A stretch of DNA of 64,000 nucleotides from Candidatus Rokuibacteriota bacterium (GCA_003221695.1 QHSX01000056.1:62001-126000); one strand, 5' to 3'; positions 1-8,617 are shown, numbered from the stretch's first letter. Notes: generated by a model from the letters alone, not told the origin. Translations and numbers: made by a program.

Positions 1-220
1 TGAGCACGCGCTCGTACCACGCCTTCTCCCAGGGCATCAGACCCGAAAGGATCTCGGCGTCGCTGCGAGAGAACTCGTCCCAGGTTCTGGTGATCGCGGC
101 CTTTAGCGCCTGACGACGAAGTGTTCCGGCGGCGACGTACAGCGAGGCCCGCGATGCGAGATCAAGGACCCGAGCGCTGCCCGAGAGGAAAGCGAACGCA
201 GCGTTCCGCCAGCCGCGCAT
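1..220 (-). CDS. Hypothetical protein, 5' part only (runs off window)
   Basis: An open minus-strand frame begins with ATG at 220 and stays open for 73 codons to the window edge. The reading is protein-like: it has balanced composition, three tryptophans, and the stretch WDEFSRSDAEILSGLMPWEK. I do not recognise the family with confidence; the N-terminus resembles proteins that precede a methyltransferase core, but the core is outside the window. No good ribosome binding site is seen, so an upstream start is possible. It would be divergent from the beta-propeller gene. Confidence 0.45.
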   Translation of the reverse strand, partial: MRGWRNAAFAFLSGSARVLDLASRASLYVAAGTLRRQALKAAITRTWDEFSRSDAEILSGLMPWEKAWYERVL

Positions 221-335
221 GCGACATGATACGGCGGCCGACGCCACGGCCCCGCTCGGGCGCCCGGTCAGTCTGTGACCAACGGCGACCAGCTTGGCAC
301 CGGCCGGAGCGGTGCCGACCTCCGACCTCGGCCGT

Positions 336-358
336 AAGCTGCTGCCGAATAGCAGCTT
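336..358. other. Inverted repeat upstream of sigma54 promoter
   Basis: AAGCTGCT and AGCAGCTT form a perfect 8-bp stem around a 7-nt loop, followed by TTCTT. It could be a weak intrinsic terminator on the plus strand. It could also be a dyad operator, since it lies just 16 bp upstream of the -24 element of the following promoter. Function is inferred only from shape and place. Confidence 0.45.
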
Positions 359-374
359 TTCTTGGGCTCAGGTC

Positions 375-389
375 TGGCACGCTCGTTGC
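375..389 (+). promoter_or_regulatory. Sigma54 (-24/-12) promoter
   Basis: TGGCACGCTCGTTGC matches the RpoN consensus TGGCAC-N5-TTGC with both invariant GG and GC doublets at correct spacing. The expected transcript start is about position 401, almost at the ATG at 403. The message would therefore be nearly leaderless unless translation begins elsewhere. The following genes to 8484 are closely spaced or overlapping and could be one transcript. Confidence 0.65.
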
Positions 390-402
390 GTCCACCAAAG
401 GC

Positions 403-3400
403 ATGGAACGCTGGCAATCGCGGCCGCTCGCTCGGTGGGGATTCGCAGCCCTCCTTTGCTTCGCGCTACTCGGCCTGATCCCCTCCGCGGCATTGGCGGC
501 CATCTCCTTGGTCCAGCAAAATAACGGGAGTTCGGCCTCGGCGACTTCGCTCCCGGTTCCCTTCACCACCGCACCGACAACCACCGCGGGCAACGTGCTG
601 ATCATGGTCGGTGGCACCTCGACTGGATCCCTGTCCGGCGTGAGTGGGGGCGGTGTCGGCAATTGGTTCAAGGCCCAATCGTCGACGACGAACACGCACA
701 TCGAGATCTGGTACGGCGCGGTGGACGTCGCCACGCTCACCTCCTCGACGCCGGTGACGATCACGGCTGCAACGGCGGGCGGCATGTGGATGACCCTCAT
801 GGAATGGAATGGCGTGTCGCTCACGATCGACAAGAGCGCCGCCCAGGCCGGGACGTCCAGCCCGGCATCCGCGCCCTCGATCACGACGACCAACGCGAGT
901 GATCTCGTGATCCTCGGTATCGCCGACAACATCGGGAATACCTTCGGGAGCCCGTCAACTGGAAGCTGGACGGCACTGACAGCGGTCACCACGCCTGAGG
1001 CGCAAACGACCTGGTATTCGATCGCCGCCGCCACCGCGACGTTCAACCCGACGGTGACCGAGACGGCCAACACCTGGGACGCGGCCATCGCGGCGCTCAA
1101 GGGGTGCGCGGCGACCACCTCTGATGCGAGCTACCTGACCGCCAACGGCCAGAACGGTGTGGTCAGTATTTACTGGGCGAGCCCGAACCCGGTGCTCATT
1201 CTCCGCGACACGACGAACAGCTTCACCACCGCGCCGACGAACGGGAACGCGTACAAGGTGGGTGACGCGAACCTGGGGACGGCCACCATCGTCTACAGCG
1301 GCTCCGGCAATGTCGCGCCAGGCACTTTCAATCAATCCGTTGCGAACCAAACCTGGTACTACAAGGTCTACACGAATTGCGACCTGGTCTACTCGACGGG
1401 CGTCGTCCTCACCGTCGCTCCGGCCACCACCTCGCTGTGGAGCTACTCGATGCCCGTGGCCGCGCTGACCACGCCAGGAATCGACGACCAAAACGTCGTG
1501 ATCTTTGCCGATAACAACGGCAAGGTCCACGGCGCGGACGCGACCTCCGGCACGCTGGAGTTCCCGGTATTCACGCAGGCGGGCGGCGCGATCCAGGCGC
1601 GGCCGACGATCATCCCCGCCGCTTACTCCCAGACGAATGTGAACGTCGCCTATGCCAGCTCTCAGGACGGGTACGTCTATGCCTTGAATACGGCCACCGG
1701 CGCGTCGGTGTGGTCGAATCCGACTGCATGCTCCGGGACAGGGACGAGGAGCTGCGTGCCGGGGAGCAACAACCTCCAGGGCGGGGCGGCGGTCTGGCTT
1801 CAGGCGATCCGGCAGCTGCCGATCTGTGGAGTGTACGTTGACGCGGTCTTCGTCGGCAGCCGCATCTCAGGCAACAACACCGGCAACAGCGTCTACGCGC
1901 TCAATGGCGGCACCACACCCGTGACAAGCGGTGGCGGCAACAAATGCCGGGCGAGCGGCACCGTCGTTCAGCCGGGCGACTACCTGTGGCAGTTCACCGG
2001 GGCCAGCGGCGGCACGCCGAACATGGCGCCGATCAACTCCACGCCGTACATCGACTACAACAACAACGTCGTGTGGGTGACGAGCAACGCCGCCAATGGA
2101 CTTACGCAGCCGAGCCTCTGGAAGATCAACGTCCAGACCGGGATGCTTGCTAATGGCACCACCGCCTGCGGGACCGGCGCCTCCACGTCGTGCTGGAACC
2201 TCGGCCATACGGACAGCTCTCCATCGCCGAGTGGCGACGGCACCTGGATCTACGTGGGGACGAACTGTATCCCGGCGGGCTGCGCGACCCAGGCGGCCAC
2301 GCTGAACGCGGTCTCGGTCGCCGGCGGCACCGTCCAGACGTACAACCCGGGCACCGCCGGTTCGAACGGCACCGGACACATCAAGAATCCGTATCCGATG
2401 CTCTCGACCTCGTTCGGGACGCAGTCGAGCGGCGTCACCTACGTCAACTCGAAGAGCACCGCGCAATCCAGCAACTCGACCTCGTGCGCGGTCGACATGG
2501 GGGCCGGCGCGAGTCCCACGAACGGATTGACGGCCGGCAATACCGTAATCGTCTCCCTCGCCCTCCCGGTTGCCGCCTACAAAACCGTCAATGTTACGGA
2601 TAACAGAGGTTCGATCTATAGCCGGCGGCGGTTTTTGTTCGCCACCGGGCTGGCCGTCGAACTCTGGTCTGCCACCATTGCCACGGGGTCGGGGACGGTG
2701 GTCACCGCCAGCTTCGGCGCTTACAGTACGAAGTCGACCTGTGCCGTGGCTCAATACTCCGGGGTCGGGGCGATCAACAACTCCGTCGTCGCGTTAGGCT
2801 TCACAGCGAGTGGCAGTGGCACGACCGCGAGCCTCGCCTGGCCGACGGCGGGGACACCGACGCTGGACACCAACAACCGGGTTGTGGCGGGGTTTGCGTA
2901 CGCGGTTGCCGGAGCATTCACTGCGAGCCTCGGCAGCGTGAGGACAAGCGCCACAATGACGGGTCTGAGCGGCGCCATCGAGGACAACGGAACATCGGGG
3001 GGTGCCAAAGCAGCGGTGACGACCAGCGCGACTCACGCCACCGGCACGTGGGTGGGCGTAGCGGTGGAGCTTCGGAGCGTGGCGGTCGACCAGATCGTGT
3101 ACACGCGGGATACCTCCCCGCATGGAATCCAGTTCGCTGGCAGCCTCTCGACGACGGTGACCACGACGTTCAACCCGACCTGGCAGGCCTGCTGCCCTGG
3201 TACCATCTCGGGTCCCGTCGACGACGGCCAGGGTCGCCTGTACTTCGGATCGTCCAACGGCAAGCTTCTGCAGTACGACGCGTGGTCCGGGTCCTTCGGC
3301 GTGTGGAATGACACCACTCTCCACCCGGCTCCGCAGGTCGCTCCGGGCGTCACCACAATTCTTGGGGATCCGTCGTACGACGGCGTGCTCAATCGCCTCT

Positions 3401-3450
3401 ACTTCGGCGGCAACGATGGACGGGTATATGCGATCACCCCGGGCTGGTAG
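403..3450 (+). CDS. Secreted PQQ-like beta-propeller protein
   Basis: A 1015-residue protein with a signal peptide (basic start, hydrophobic core about residues 13-27, cut near ALAA). Residues about 65-234 form a beta-rich domain that recurs in diverged form at about 710-890; both copies end in a conserved strand of the 'AALKG/AVELRS' kind. Between and after them lie PQQ-like blades with the typical 'vYalNtaTG' and 'LYFGSSNGKLLQYD' turns (about 350-650 and 890-1015), so the second domain seems inserted in a propeller. It is probably extracellular or cell-surface; ligand unknown. The ATG at 403 is chosen because it starts the signal peptide and follows the sigma54 promoter; an upstream in-frame extension has no protein character. 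Confidence 0.75.
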   Translation: MERWQSRPLARWGFAALLCFALLGLIPSAALAAISLVQQNNGSSASATSLPVPFTTAPTTTAGNVLIMVGGTSTGSLSGVSGGGVGNWFKAQSSTTNTHIEIWYGAVDVATLTSSTPVTITAATAGGMWMTLMEWNGVSLTIDKSAAQAGTSSPASAPSITTTNASDLVILGIADNIGNTFGSPSTGSWTALTAVTTPEAQTTWYSIAAATATFNPTVTETANTWDAAIAALKGCAATTSDASYLTANGQNGVVSIYWASPNPVLILRDTTNSFTTAPTNGNAYKVGDANLGTATIVYSGSGNVAPGTFNQSVANQTWYYKVYTNCDLVYSTGVVLTVAPATTSLWSYSMPVAALTTPGIDDQNVVIFADNNGKVHGADATSGTLEFPVFTQAGGAIQARPTIIPAAYSQTNVNVAYASSQDGYVYALNTATGASVWSNPTACSGTGTRSCVPGSNNLQGGAAVWLQAIRQLPICGVYVDAVFVGSRISGNNTGNSVYALNGGTTPVTSGGGNKCRASGTVVQPGDYLWQFTGASGGTPNMAPINSTPYIDYNNNVVWVTSNAANGLTQPSLWKINVQTGMLANGTTACGTGASTSCWNLGHTDSSPSPSGDGTWIYVGTNCIPAGCATQAATLNAVSVAGGTVQTYNPGTAGSNGTGHIKNPYPMLSTSFGTQSSGVTYVNSKSTAQSSNSTSCAVDMGAGASPTNGLTAGNTVIVSLALPVAAYKTVNVTDNRGSIYSRRRFLFATGLAVELWSATIATGSGTVVTASFGAYSTKSTCAVAQYSGVGAINNSVVALGFTASGSGTTASLAWPTAGTPTLDTNNRVVAGFAYAVAGAFTASLGSVRTSATMTGLSGAIEDNGTSGGAKAAVTTSATHATGTWVGVAVELRSVAVDQIVYTRDTSPHGIQFAGSLSTTVTTTFNPTWQACCPGTISGPVDDGQGRLYFGSSNGKLLQYDAWSGSFGVWNDTTLHPAPQVAPGVTTILGDPSYDGVLNRLYFGGNDGRVYAITPGW

Positions 3451-4384
3451 GCTCGCACGGACGGCTGCCGGGGCCTCGAAAGGCTTCGCAGTCAAGCTCA
3501 TCTATGGCCTCGCCGCGAGCCTCGTCATGCTATCGTTGGCCCTGGCCCTTCAGGGGACGCTTCTGACCCAGGCGCGCGAGACTCGCGTTGAGGGCGAGGG
3601 ACCGGCGTCATCCGCCAGTGCCGCGCGCGGCACGCGCGGCGCGGTCTCGTCCCGCGGTGTGGCCTCGTCCGATGATGAGGATGAGCAACCGCTTGATCCT
3701 GCGGCCGCCACCACCGATCGACGCATGACACAGCGCAGCCCAGCGAACCCGCAGACTCACGGAACCGCTCCTGACCAGGCGGAGGTGACGATCGCGCCAA
3801 GCGCGGCACCGACGGCTTCGGCGCCGGCGCAACCGGCGTGGTCGACGCCCTTCTCACCGGTCGCCGGCTTGCTCTCCAGCGGCGGCGGGACCTCTGCCGC
3901 ACCCGCGACCGTCGTCCCCCCGCCAAGCACGAGCTCGGCGCCCCCGGCATCGCACAACGGACAGGTGAGAGCCGTGCGATTCGGTACGAGCGAAGGCACG
4001 GTCTGCCACTCCTATGACCGCGAGTTCCGCTTCGAAGACGTTGAGGACCTCTATGTGTGCGTCGTCTGGACGGGACTCTCCGGAAAGTACGCCGAGCAAG
4101 TGACGTTCGTCTCGCCTGACGGCAACGCCTACCAGATGGTCACGGTTCCGTTCATGACTGTCGATACCCCCGCCACTGTCGACCCCATGATGGAGGTCGA
4201 AGGGCGAACACTCGAAGCGAAGCGAGCAGGGTGGGGCGCGAGCGGGACTACGCTGGTGACGGCGAGGCTGCCGGTGTCCGGAACATTCATTACCCAGTAC
4301 TCGCTCGCCGGCCTGTGGACCGTCCAGATCGCCCTGAACGGCCAGGGCCTCGACCACGACTTCTTCGACCTCATCAAGGAGTAG
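3428..4384 (+). CDS. Anchored protein of unknown family with Ala/Ser/Pro linker
   Basis: About 318 residues if the ATG at 3428 is used; it overlaps the end of the propeller gene by 23 nt. A single hydrophobic segment (KLIYGLAASLVMLSLALAL, residues about 26-44) suggests a signal peptide or membrane anchor. A long low-complexity Ala/Ser/Pro/Thr region (about 60-180) follows, then a folded C-terminal domain of about 130 residues with alternating strands, reminiscent of a beta-sandwich. I do not recognise the family. Its place between the propeller gene and the peptide-maturation genes suggests a shared transcript. The start codon is uncertain, since no clear SD is visible. Confidence 0.6.
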   Translation: MRSPRAGRLARTAAGASKGFAVKLIYGLAASLVMLSLALALQGTLLTQARETRVEGEGPASSASAARGTRGAVSSRGVASSDDEDEQPLDPAAATTDRRMTQRSPANPQTHGTAPDQAEVTIAPSAAPTASAPAQPAWSTPFSPVAGLLSSGGGTSAAPATVVPPPSTSSAPPASHNGQVRAVRFGTSEGTVCHSYDREFRFEDVEDLYVCVVWTGLSGKYAEQVTFVSPDGNAYQMVTVPFMTVDTPATVDPMMEVEGRTLEAKRAGWGASGTTLVTARLPVSGTFITQYSLAGLWTVQIALNGQGLDHDFFDLIKE

Positions 4385-4435
4385 AACGCCCCTAAGACCC
4401 GCGCCCGGGACTTTCCGTCGGCAGTCGTCTGTGCC

Positions 4436-4933
4436 ATGATGCTGCCCGTCGATTCGAACGAATCCTGTCCTTTGACGAAGGTGAGGAGCGTGCGTCCGGC
4501 CGACGAACTTGCCGTTCAGCTGCTGAGACGGGGCGAGGGTTTACGGATCAGGGCCCGGGGCGCCAGCATGCTGCCCTTCGTCTGGGATGGCGACGTCGCG
4601 CAGGTGACGCCGACCGCGTCGGCACGAATCGCCATCGGCGACGTCGTGTGCTACGAGACGCCGGGTCGGCTCTTCCTGCACCGGGTGATCCGTCGCGACG
4701 GTGATCGATTCGTCACCAAAGGCGACGCGCTGTCGTCCACCGAGGTCGTCGATCGGGCGCAAGTCCTGGGCAAGGTGGTGGCCGTCGAGCGTCGCGGCAG
4801 CATCACGCGGCTCGACAGCCACGCTGCGCGCTGGCGTAATCACGCGATCGTCGGCGTGTCCCCCCTGTTTCCACACCTGCTTCCGCTCGCGCTGCGACTG
4901 CGGCGCGTGCTGCGGGCTGCGCTGTATGGATGA
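4436..4933 (+). CDS. Signal peptidase I-like (S24/S26, Ser-His type) protease
   Basis: 165 residues. The Ser motif is GASMLPFVWDGD (Ser at about residue 44), and the second motif is LHRVI followed by a 'TKGDA' box. A His where bacterial signal peptidase I has Lys is the pattern of the SipW/Sec11/archaeal S26B branch, so a Ser-His dyad is predicted. There is no clear N-terminal transmembrane anchor; the hydrophobic stretch is C-terminal (PLFPHLLPLALRL). The stop overlaps the start of the HprK-like gene. In this setting it is a candidate leader peptidase for the small peptide at 6019, but that is inference. ATG at 4436 or 4439 are both possible. Confidence 0.7.
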   Translation: MMLPVDSNESCPLTKVRSVRPADELAVQLLRRGEGLRIRARGASMLPFVWDGDVAQVTPTASARIAIGDVVCYETPGRLFLHRVIRRDGDRFVTKGDALSSTEVVDRAQVLGKVVAVERRGSITRLDSHAARWRNHAIVGVSPLFPHLLPLALRLRRVLRAALYG

Positions 4934-5723
4934 GCTGAGCGTCGAGATCGCCGGTCTGCGCAGCGCGGTCGTGACGCGAGACCGCGACGTCCTCGATGTC
5001 GTCCGTGACCGATACAAGGGCTTCCTGTCGCCCGGGACGCCCGACTGGCGAATCGAGATTGACCTGCGGCAAGCCGCCGGTCACCGGTCTGACGGCGACG
5101 TCCTCGTCTCCCGTGACGGTGAGCGCGCTCGGTTCGTCATCAAGCGCTGGGACTTCGTGGGGACGGCGGACCTGGCGGAGCGTCGCGCGAGCGCGACATT
5201 CGCCGGCGCCAACGAGTATTCGATCGACAGCTTCCTGCGAATCCTGTACTCGCTCGCGCTCGTCGAAGCTCACGGGCTCGTCGTGCACGCGGCCAGCCTC
5301 ATCCGGAACGGCCGGGCGCATCTCTTCTCCGGCCCCTCGGGGGCCGGCAAGACGACGCTCGCCCGGCTCTCGCCCGATGCGACGCTGCTGAGCGATGAGC
5401 TCTCCATCGTGCGGCTCGCCGACGGGCGTGCACGCTGTCACGGCACCCCGTTCTGGGGCGAGCTCGCGCGCGCGGGGCAGGATCGAGCCGCCCCGCTCCG
5501 CGGAATCTGCTTTCTCCACCATGGTAGCCGACATGCCGTCGAAGCGATCACGCCAAGGCGCGCGCTCGAGCGGCTGCTCCCGAATGTCCTCTTCTTTGCC
5601 CGAGACCCTGAGCTGACGGGACGGGTGTTAGAGATCGCGGCGGACCTCGTCGAGAGCGTGCCGTGCTTCGACCTTTCCTTCCGTCTCGATCCCGGCTTCT
5701 GGGAGGTGATCGATCGTGCCTGA
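4926..5723 (+). CDS. HprK-related serine kinase-like protein
   Basis: 265 residues with a Walker A loop GPSGAGKTT (about residues 136-144) preceded by 'VVHAASL', and a downstream 'LLSDELSIV' acidic motif. This is the layout of the HPr kinase/phosphorylase catalytic fold. It lacks the N-terminal domain and length of true HprK, and fits the HprK-related kinases that co-occur with PqqD-like proteins in putative peptide-modification loci. The phosphorylated partner is unknown. Its start overlaps the protease gene and its stop overlaps the pqqD-like start by 8 nt, implying translational coupling. Confidence 0.75.
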   Translation: MDELSVEIAGLRSAVVTRDRDVLDVVRDRYKGFLSPGTPDWRIEIDLRQAAGHRSDGDVLVSRDGERARFVIKRWDFVGTADLAERRASATFAGANEYSIDSFLRILYSLALVEAHGLVVHAASLIRNGRAHLFSGPSGAGKTTLARLSPDATLLSDELSIVRLADGRARCHGTPFWGELARAGQDRAAPLRGICFLHHGSRHAVEAITPRRALERLLPNVLFFARDPELTGRVLEIAADLVESVPCFDLSFRLDPGFWEVIDRA

Positions 5724-6006
5724 GCAGTATCTGGCGCGAAATTCCCGAACGGCCTGGCGCGTGTACGACGGCGAGGCCGTGATCCTCCTCGCCGAGGACA
5801 GCACCCTGAACACCCTCAACGCGGTGGGCACGCTGATCTGGGAGGGCGCCGACGGCAAGACGCCGGTGAGCTCCCTCGTCGGCCGCATCTGCACAGAGTT
5901 CGACGTCGAGCCGGTGCAGGCCGAGCGCGACGTGACCGCCTTCGTCGATAAACTGTCTCAACGCGGTCTGCTGAACGTCTCAGCCTCACCCCACGAACCG
6001 CGATAG
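5716..6006 (+). CDS. PqqD-like peptide chaperone (RRE domain)
   Basis: 96 residues with the PqqD fold signature: a short beta-hairpin (WRVYDGEAVIL), the 'LNTLNAVGTLIWE' strand-helix element, and a C-terminal helical part ending in the 'FVDKLSQRGLL' type motif. PqqD-like domains bind leader peptides and present them to radical SAM enzymes. The GTG start overlaps the kinase stop. Its stop codon TAG lies within the AGGAGG that serves the next small gene, so expression of the two is tightly linked. Confidence 0.85.
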   Translation: MPEQYLARNSRTAWRVYDGEAVILLAEDSTLNTLNAVGTLIWEGADGKTPVSSLVGRICTEFDVEPVQAERDVTAFVDKLSQRGLLNVSASPHEPR

Positions 6007-6010
6007 GAGG
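6005..6010 (+). promoter_or_regulatory. Strong ribosome binding site for the small peptide gene
   Basis: A perfect AGGAGG lies 8 nt before the GTG at 6019 and is embedded in the stop codon of the PqqD-like gene. It is the best SD in this gene cluster and decides the start of the 55-codon frame. Confidence 0.8.
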
Positions 6011-6018
6011 CAACGGCG

Positions 6019-6186
6019 GTGGAAGACAAGCGTGACCGGGAACAACACCCCCAGCAGAGCAGCAAGCGGAAGTACGCGCCTCCCGACATCCTAACCCAGG
6101 AGGTCTTCGAGACCACGGCGCTCGCCTGTGGCAAGCTCATCGGGCAGGGCGGTTCGAAGTGCGGTCCAAACCCTCGGACGTCTTGA
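6019..6186 (+). CDS. Candidate RiPP precursor peptide, 55 residues
   Basis: GTG start with ideal SD, TGA stop at 6184-6186, 12 nt before the radical SAM gene. The N-terminal part is charged (EDKRDREQ, SSKRK), followed by a hydrophobic leader-like motif YAPPDILTQEVFETTALAC and a Gly/Ser-rich tail with two cysteines (CGK and KCG) ending in NPRTS. Small size, position between pqqD and the radical SAM/SPASM gene, leader/core polarity and Cys in the C-terminal part are all typical of ribosomally made, post-translationally modified peptides. A Cys-based thioether product is a reasonable guess, but the chemistry is not shown by the sequence. Alternative: a small regulatory subunit. Confidence 0.7.
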   Translation: MEDKRDREQHPQQSSKRKYAPPDILTQEVFETTALACGKLIGQGGSKCGPNPRTS

Positions 6187-6198
6187 AAGTGCGGCACG

Positions 6199-7308
6199 AT
6201 GCCTGAGCTGACGGAGTGGCTGTTCGAGCGCAGCGTGGCGCTCCGCATCCCGCTGTCCGTCCACGTCGACCTCACCATGCGCTGCAACGAGCGGTGCATT
6301 CACTGCTACCGCGTCATCGAGCAGCGGCCGGAGCTGACGACCCAGGAGCTGAAGGGGCTCCTGGACGACGTCGCCCGGGCCGGCACGCTCTACCTCACGT
6401 TCAGCGGCGGCGAGGTCTTCCTGAGGAAGGACCTGTTCGAGCTCGTCGAGCATGCGCGGCGGCTGCACTTTGACGTCCGACTGAAATCCAACGCGCTGCT
6501 CGTCACGCCGGAGAAGGCGGCGCGGCTGCGGACACTCGGCGTGCGCCAGGTGGATATCAGCATCTACAGCGCCGATCCCGCCGTCCACGACCGGGTCACG
6601 AAGATCCCGGGCTCGCTGGAGCGCTCGCTTCAGGGCGCCGTCATGCTTCGGGATGCCGGCGTGACCGTCAAGCTGAACTGTCCCCTCATGAAGCAGAACG
6701 TCGGGCAGTACAAGGACATCCGTGCGCTGGCGGAGCGGCTTGGCATCCTCTGCGGCTTCGACCCGATGATCACGGCGAAGAACGACGGGGACCGGTCCCC
6801 GATTGCGCTCCGCATCAGCCCGAAGGAGCTGCGGACGGTGTTGCAGGACCCAACGCTGAACCCGTCCTGCGGCACGCCGGCGGCCGCGTCGGCGCCGGAC
6901 GGCGCACGCTCCGATCTCGACGAGGTTCCGTGCGGGGCCGGGCACAACGCGTGTTACATCAGCGCCTATGGCGACGTGATGCCGTGCGTGGCCATGCCGA
7001 TCGCGTGCGGCAACGTGCGCGACGAGCCGTTCGCGGAGATCTGGCACCGCTCGCCGGAGATGCTCCGCGTCCGCGCGATCCGGATCCGCGATCTCCACAC
7101 CTGCTCGTCGTGCGCCGCCTCGCCGTTCTGCTCGCGCTGCCCTGGTCAGGCGCTCGTCGAGACGGGCGACCTGTACGGACCGTCCCCCGCGAACTGCGAG
7201 CACGCGCTCGCCCGCGCGCAGGTCGCCGGGTCGGCGGTCATTCCGGCCTCGATGTTGCGCGCGCCGACGGCATCGACCCGGCGTCCGGTCGAGCACAGCA
7301 TCGACTAA
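6199..7308 (+). CDS. Radical SAM/SPASM peptide-modifying enzyme
   Basis: 369 residues. The radical SAM cluster motif CNERCIHC (Cys 29, 33, 36) is followed by the GGE motif (FSGGEVF). The C-terminal SPASM region has the expected cysteines for two auxiliary clusters: CGAGHNACYISAYGDVMPC, then CSSC, FCSRC and a last Cys in NCEHA. PqqE and thioether-forming maturases share this layout. With an adjacent PqqD-like protein and a two-Cys peptide it most likely modifies that peptide. ATG at 6199 has only a weak SD, so it may depend on translation of the peptide gene upstream. Confidence 0.85.
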   Translation: MPELTEWLFERSVALRIPLSVHVDLTMRCNERCIHCYRVIEQRPELTTQELKGLLDDVARAGTLYLTFSGGEVFLRKDLFELVEHARRLHFDVRLKSNALLVTPEKAARLRTLGVRQVDISIYSADPAVHDRVTKIPGSLERSLQGAVMLRDAGVTVKLNCPLMKQNVGQYKDIRALAERLGILCGFDPMITAKNDGDRSPIALRISPKELRTVLQDPTLNPSCGTPAAASAPDGARSDLDEVPCGAGHNACYISAYGDVMPCVAMPIACGNVRDEPFAEIWHRSPEMLRVRAIRIRDLHTCSSCAASPFCSRCPGQALVETGDLYGPSPANCEHALARAQVAGSAVIPASMLRAPTASTRRPVEHSID

Positions 7309-7323
7309 ATTAGCGCGCCCGTC

Positions 7324-8484
7324 ATGGCTGTTGCGGAGACGCGCTGGATCGTTGATTGCCTGCGCGCCCTGGCGCGCCACGACGCGCCCCCCGTTCCCGA
7401 CGATGTCCTCGAGTGGAATCGCGTGCTCGAGACGATCGCCACGGAATCGCTGGGTCCCGCGGTGGGGTTCGCGTGCAAGAGCGACCTGTCTGGACGCATG
7501 CCGCCGGTCGTTCGGGAGCGCGTGCGCCGAGACCTGCTCGAGGCGACGGCCCGCCATCTCGTCCTGAGTGGCGAGCTGGCGCGGCTGCTCAAGTCCTTCG
7601 AGCGCGAGCGCATCGCCGTGATCCCGCTCAAGGGTCCCGCCCTGGCCGAGGCGCTCTATCCAGATCCCGCGGTCCGTCCGTGCAGCGACCTCGACCTGCT
7701 GATCAGGCGCGAATGTCTCGAACGAGTCGACGCGCTCCTCCAACGTCTCGCATACCGCCGCGTGGCCGATGCGCACAGCTTTCGTTTCGACGTCGCCTAC
7801 GATCACGCCACTCTCTACGCGTCGCCGTCGGGGGTTCACGTCGATCTGCACTGGAGCCTGCTGAGCGAGCCGCGCTATTCCTGGAACGAGCGCGAGGCGC
7901 AGACGGTCTGGGATCGGGCCGTGCGCATCCGCGTGGCGGGGGAGGAGGCGCTCGGTCTCTGTCCCGAAGACCTCCTCCTCTATTTATCGACTCACCTGGC
8001 GGTGCACCATTCGCTCGGGGGCCTGCTCTGGTACTACGATCTCTTTCTGCTCCTCGGGCGCCGGGCGGATACGCTGGACTGGCAGGCGGTGAGCGCGCGC
8101 GCGTCCCGCTGGCGCGTGCGTGCGGCGCTCTACTTCGCCCTGCTGGAGCTGGAGCGGCTCTTCGGCGCTCGCGTCCCAGCTGCGGTGACGGCCAGGATCC
8201 GACCGCGGGGCCCGAGAGCCGCCGCGATGGGCTGGCTCCTGCGCCATCGGACATCTGAGCAACGTCGCCGGCTCGAGCACCTCATCACGCTCCTGCTCGT
8301 CGACCGGGGGCGCGATCTCCTCGGAACGCTTCGGCGCGCTCTGTTTCCGCCTCCCGCATGGCTCAAGGCGCGCTACGAGGGCGTCGGCTCCTCTCTCGTC
8401 GCCTGCTACTGGGCGCACTGCCGGCGCCTGGGGCAGGTGCTGAGCGGGGCGCGCTCCGGTCTCACGCCAAGAAAGCGGACGTAA
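7324..8484 (+). CDS. Nucleotidyltransferase family protein (NTP_transf_5 type)
   Basis: 386 residues. The region LKGPALAEALYPDPAVRPCSDLDLLI carries the GxxLA and (S/D)DxD metal-binding signature of the uncharacterised nucleotidyltransferase group often found beside HprK/PqqD-like pairs and exopolysaccharide/exosortase loci. It starts 15 nt after the radical SAM gene and is the last gene of the set. The substrate is unknown; it could nucleotidylate the peptide or another family member. The C-terminus is Arg-rich. Confidence 0.75.
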   Translation: MAVAETRWIVDCLRALARHDAPPVPDDVLEWNRVLETIATESLGPAVGFACKSDLSGRMPPVVRERVRRDLLEATARHLVLSGELARLLKSFERERIAVIPLKGPALAEALYPDPAVRPCSDLDLLIRRECLERVDALLQRLAYRRVADAHSFRFDVAYDHATLYASPSGVHVDLHWSLLSEPRYSWNEREAQTVWDRAVRIRVAGEEALGLCPEDLLLYLSTHLAVHHSLGGLLWYYDLFLLLGRRADTLDWQAVSARASRWRVRAALYFALLELERLFGARVPAAVTARIRPRGPRAAAMGWLLRHRTSEQRRRLEHLITLLLVDRGRDLLGTLRRALFPPPAWLKARYEGVGSSLVACYWAHCRRLGQVLSGARSGLTPRKRT

Positions 8485-8498
8485 AAGATCCCCCCAAT

Positions 8499-8534
8499 TG
8501 CACCAATCTGGTGCACGTGCACCACGCTGGTGCA
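8499..8534. promoter_or_regulatory. Two tandem NtrC-type enhancer sites
   Basis: TGCACCAATCTGGTGCA (8499-8515) and TGCACCACGCTGGTGCA (8518-8534) are each perfect dyads matching the NtrC consensus TGCACC-N5-GGTGCA. Their centres are 19 bp apart, close to two helical turns, as expected for cooperative binding of activator dimers. They lie 84 bp upstream of the -24 element of the sigma54 promoter at 8618. Confidence 0.75.
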
Positions 8535-8617
8535 CGGTCCCACAAGCGCCTGACGCTCTAAGGCGAGTGGGTCGCAATGGCGTTAGGTATTTGCGACAGC
8601 GCGCACGCGATCTCGAC

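Noticed and set aside
121-402. N-terminal extension of the propeller protein
   Set aside because: It lacks protein-like composition, contains the sigma54 promoter and hairpin, and would bury the signal peptide.
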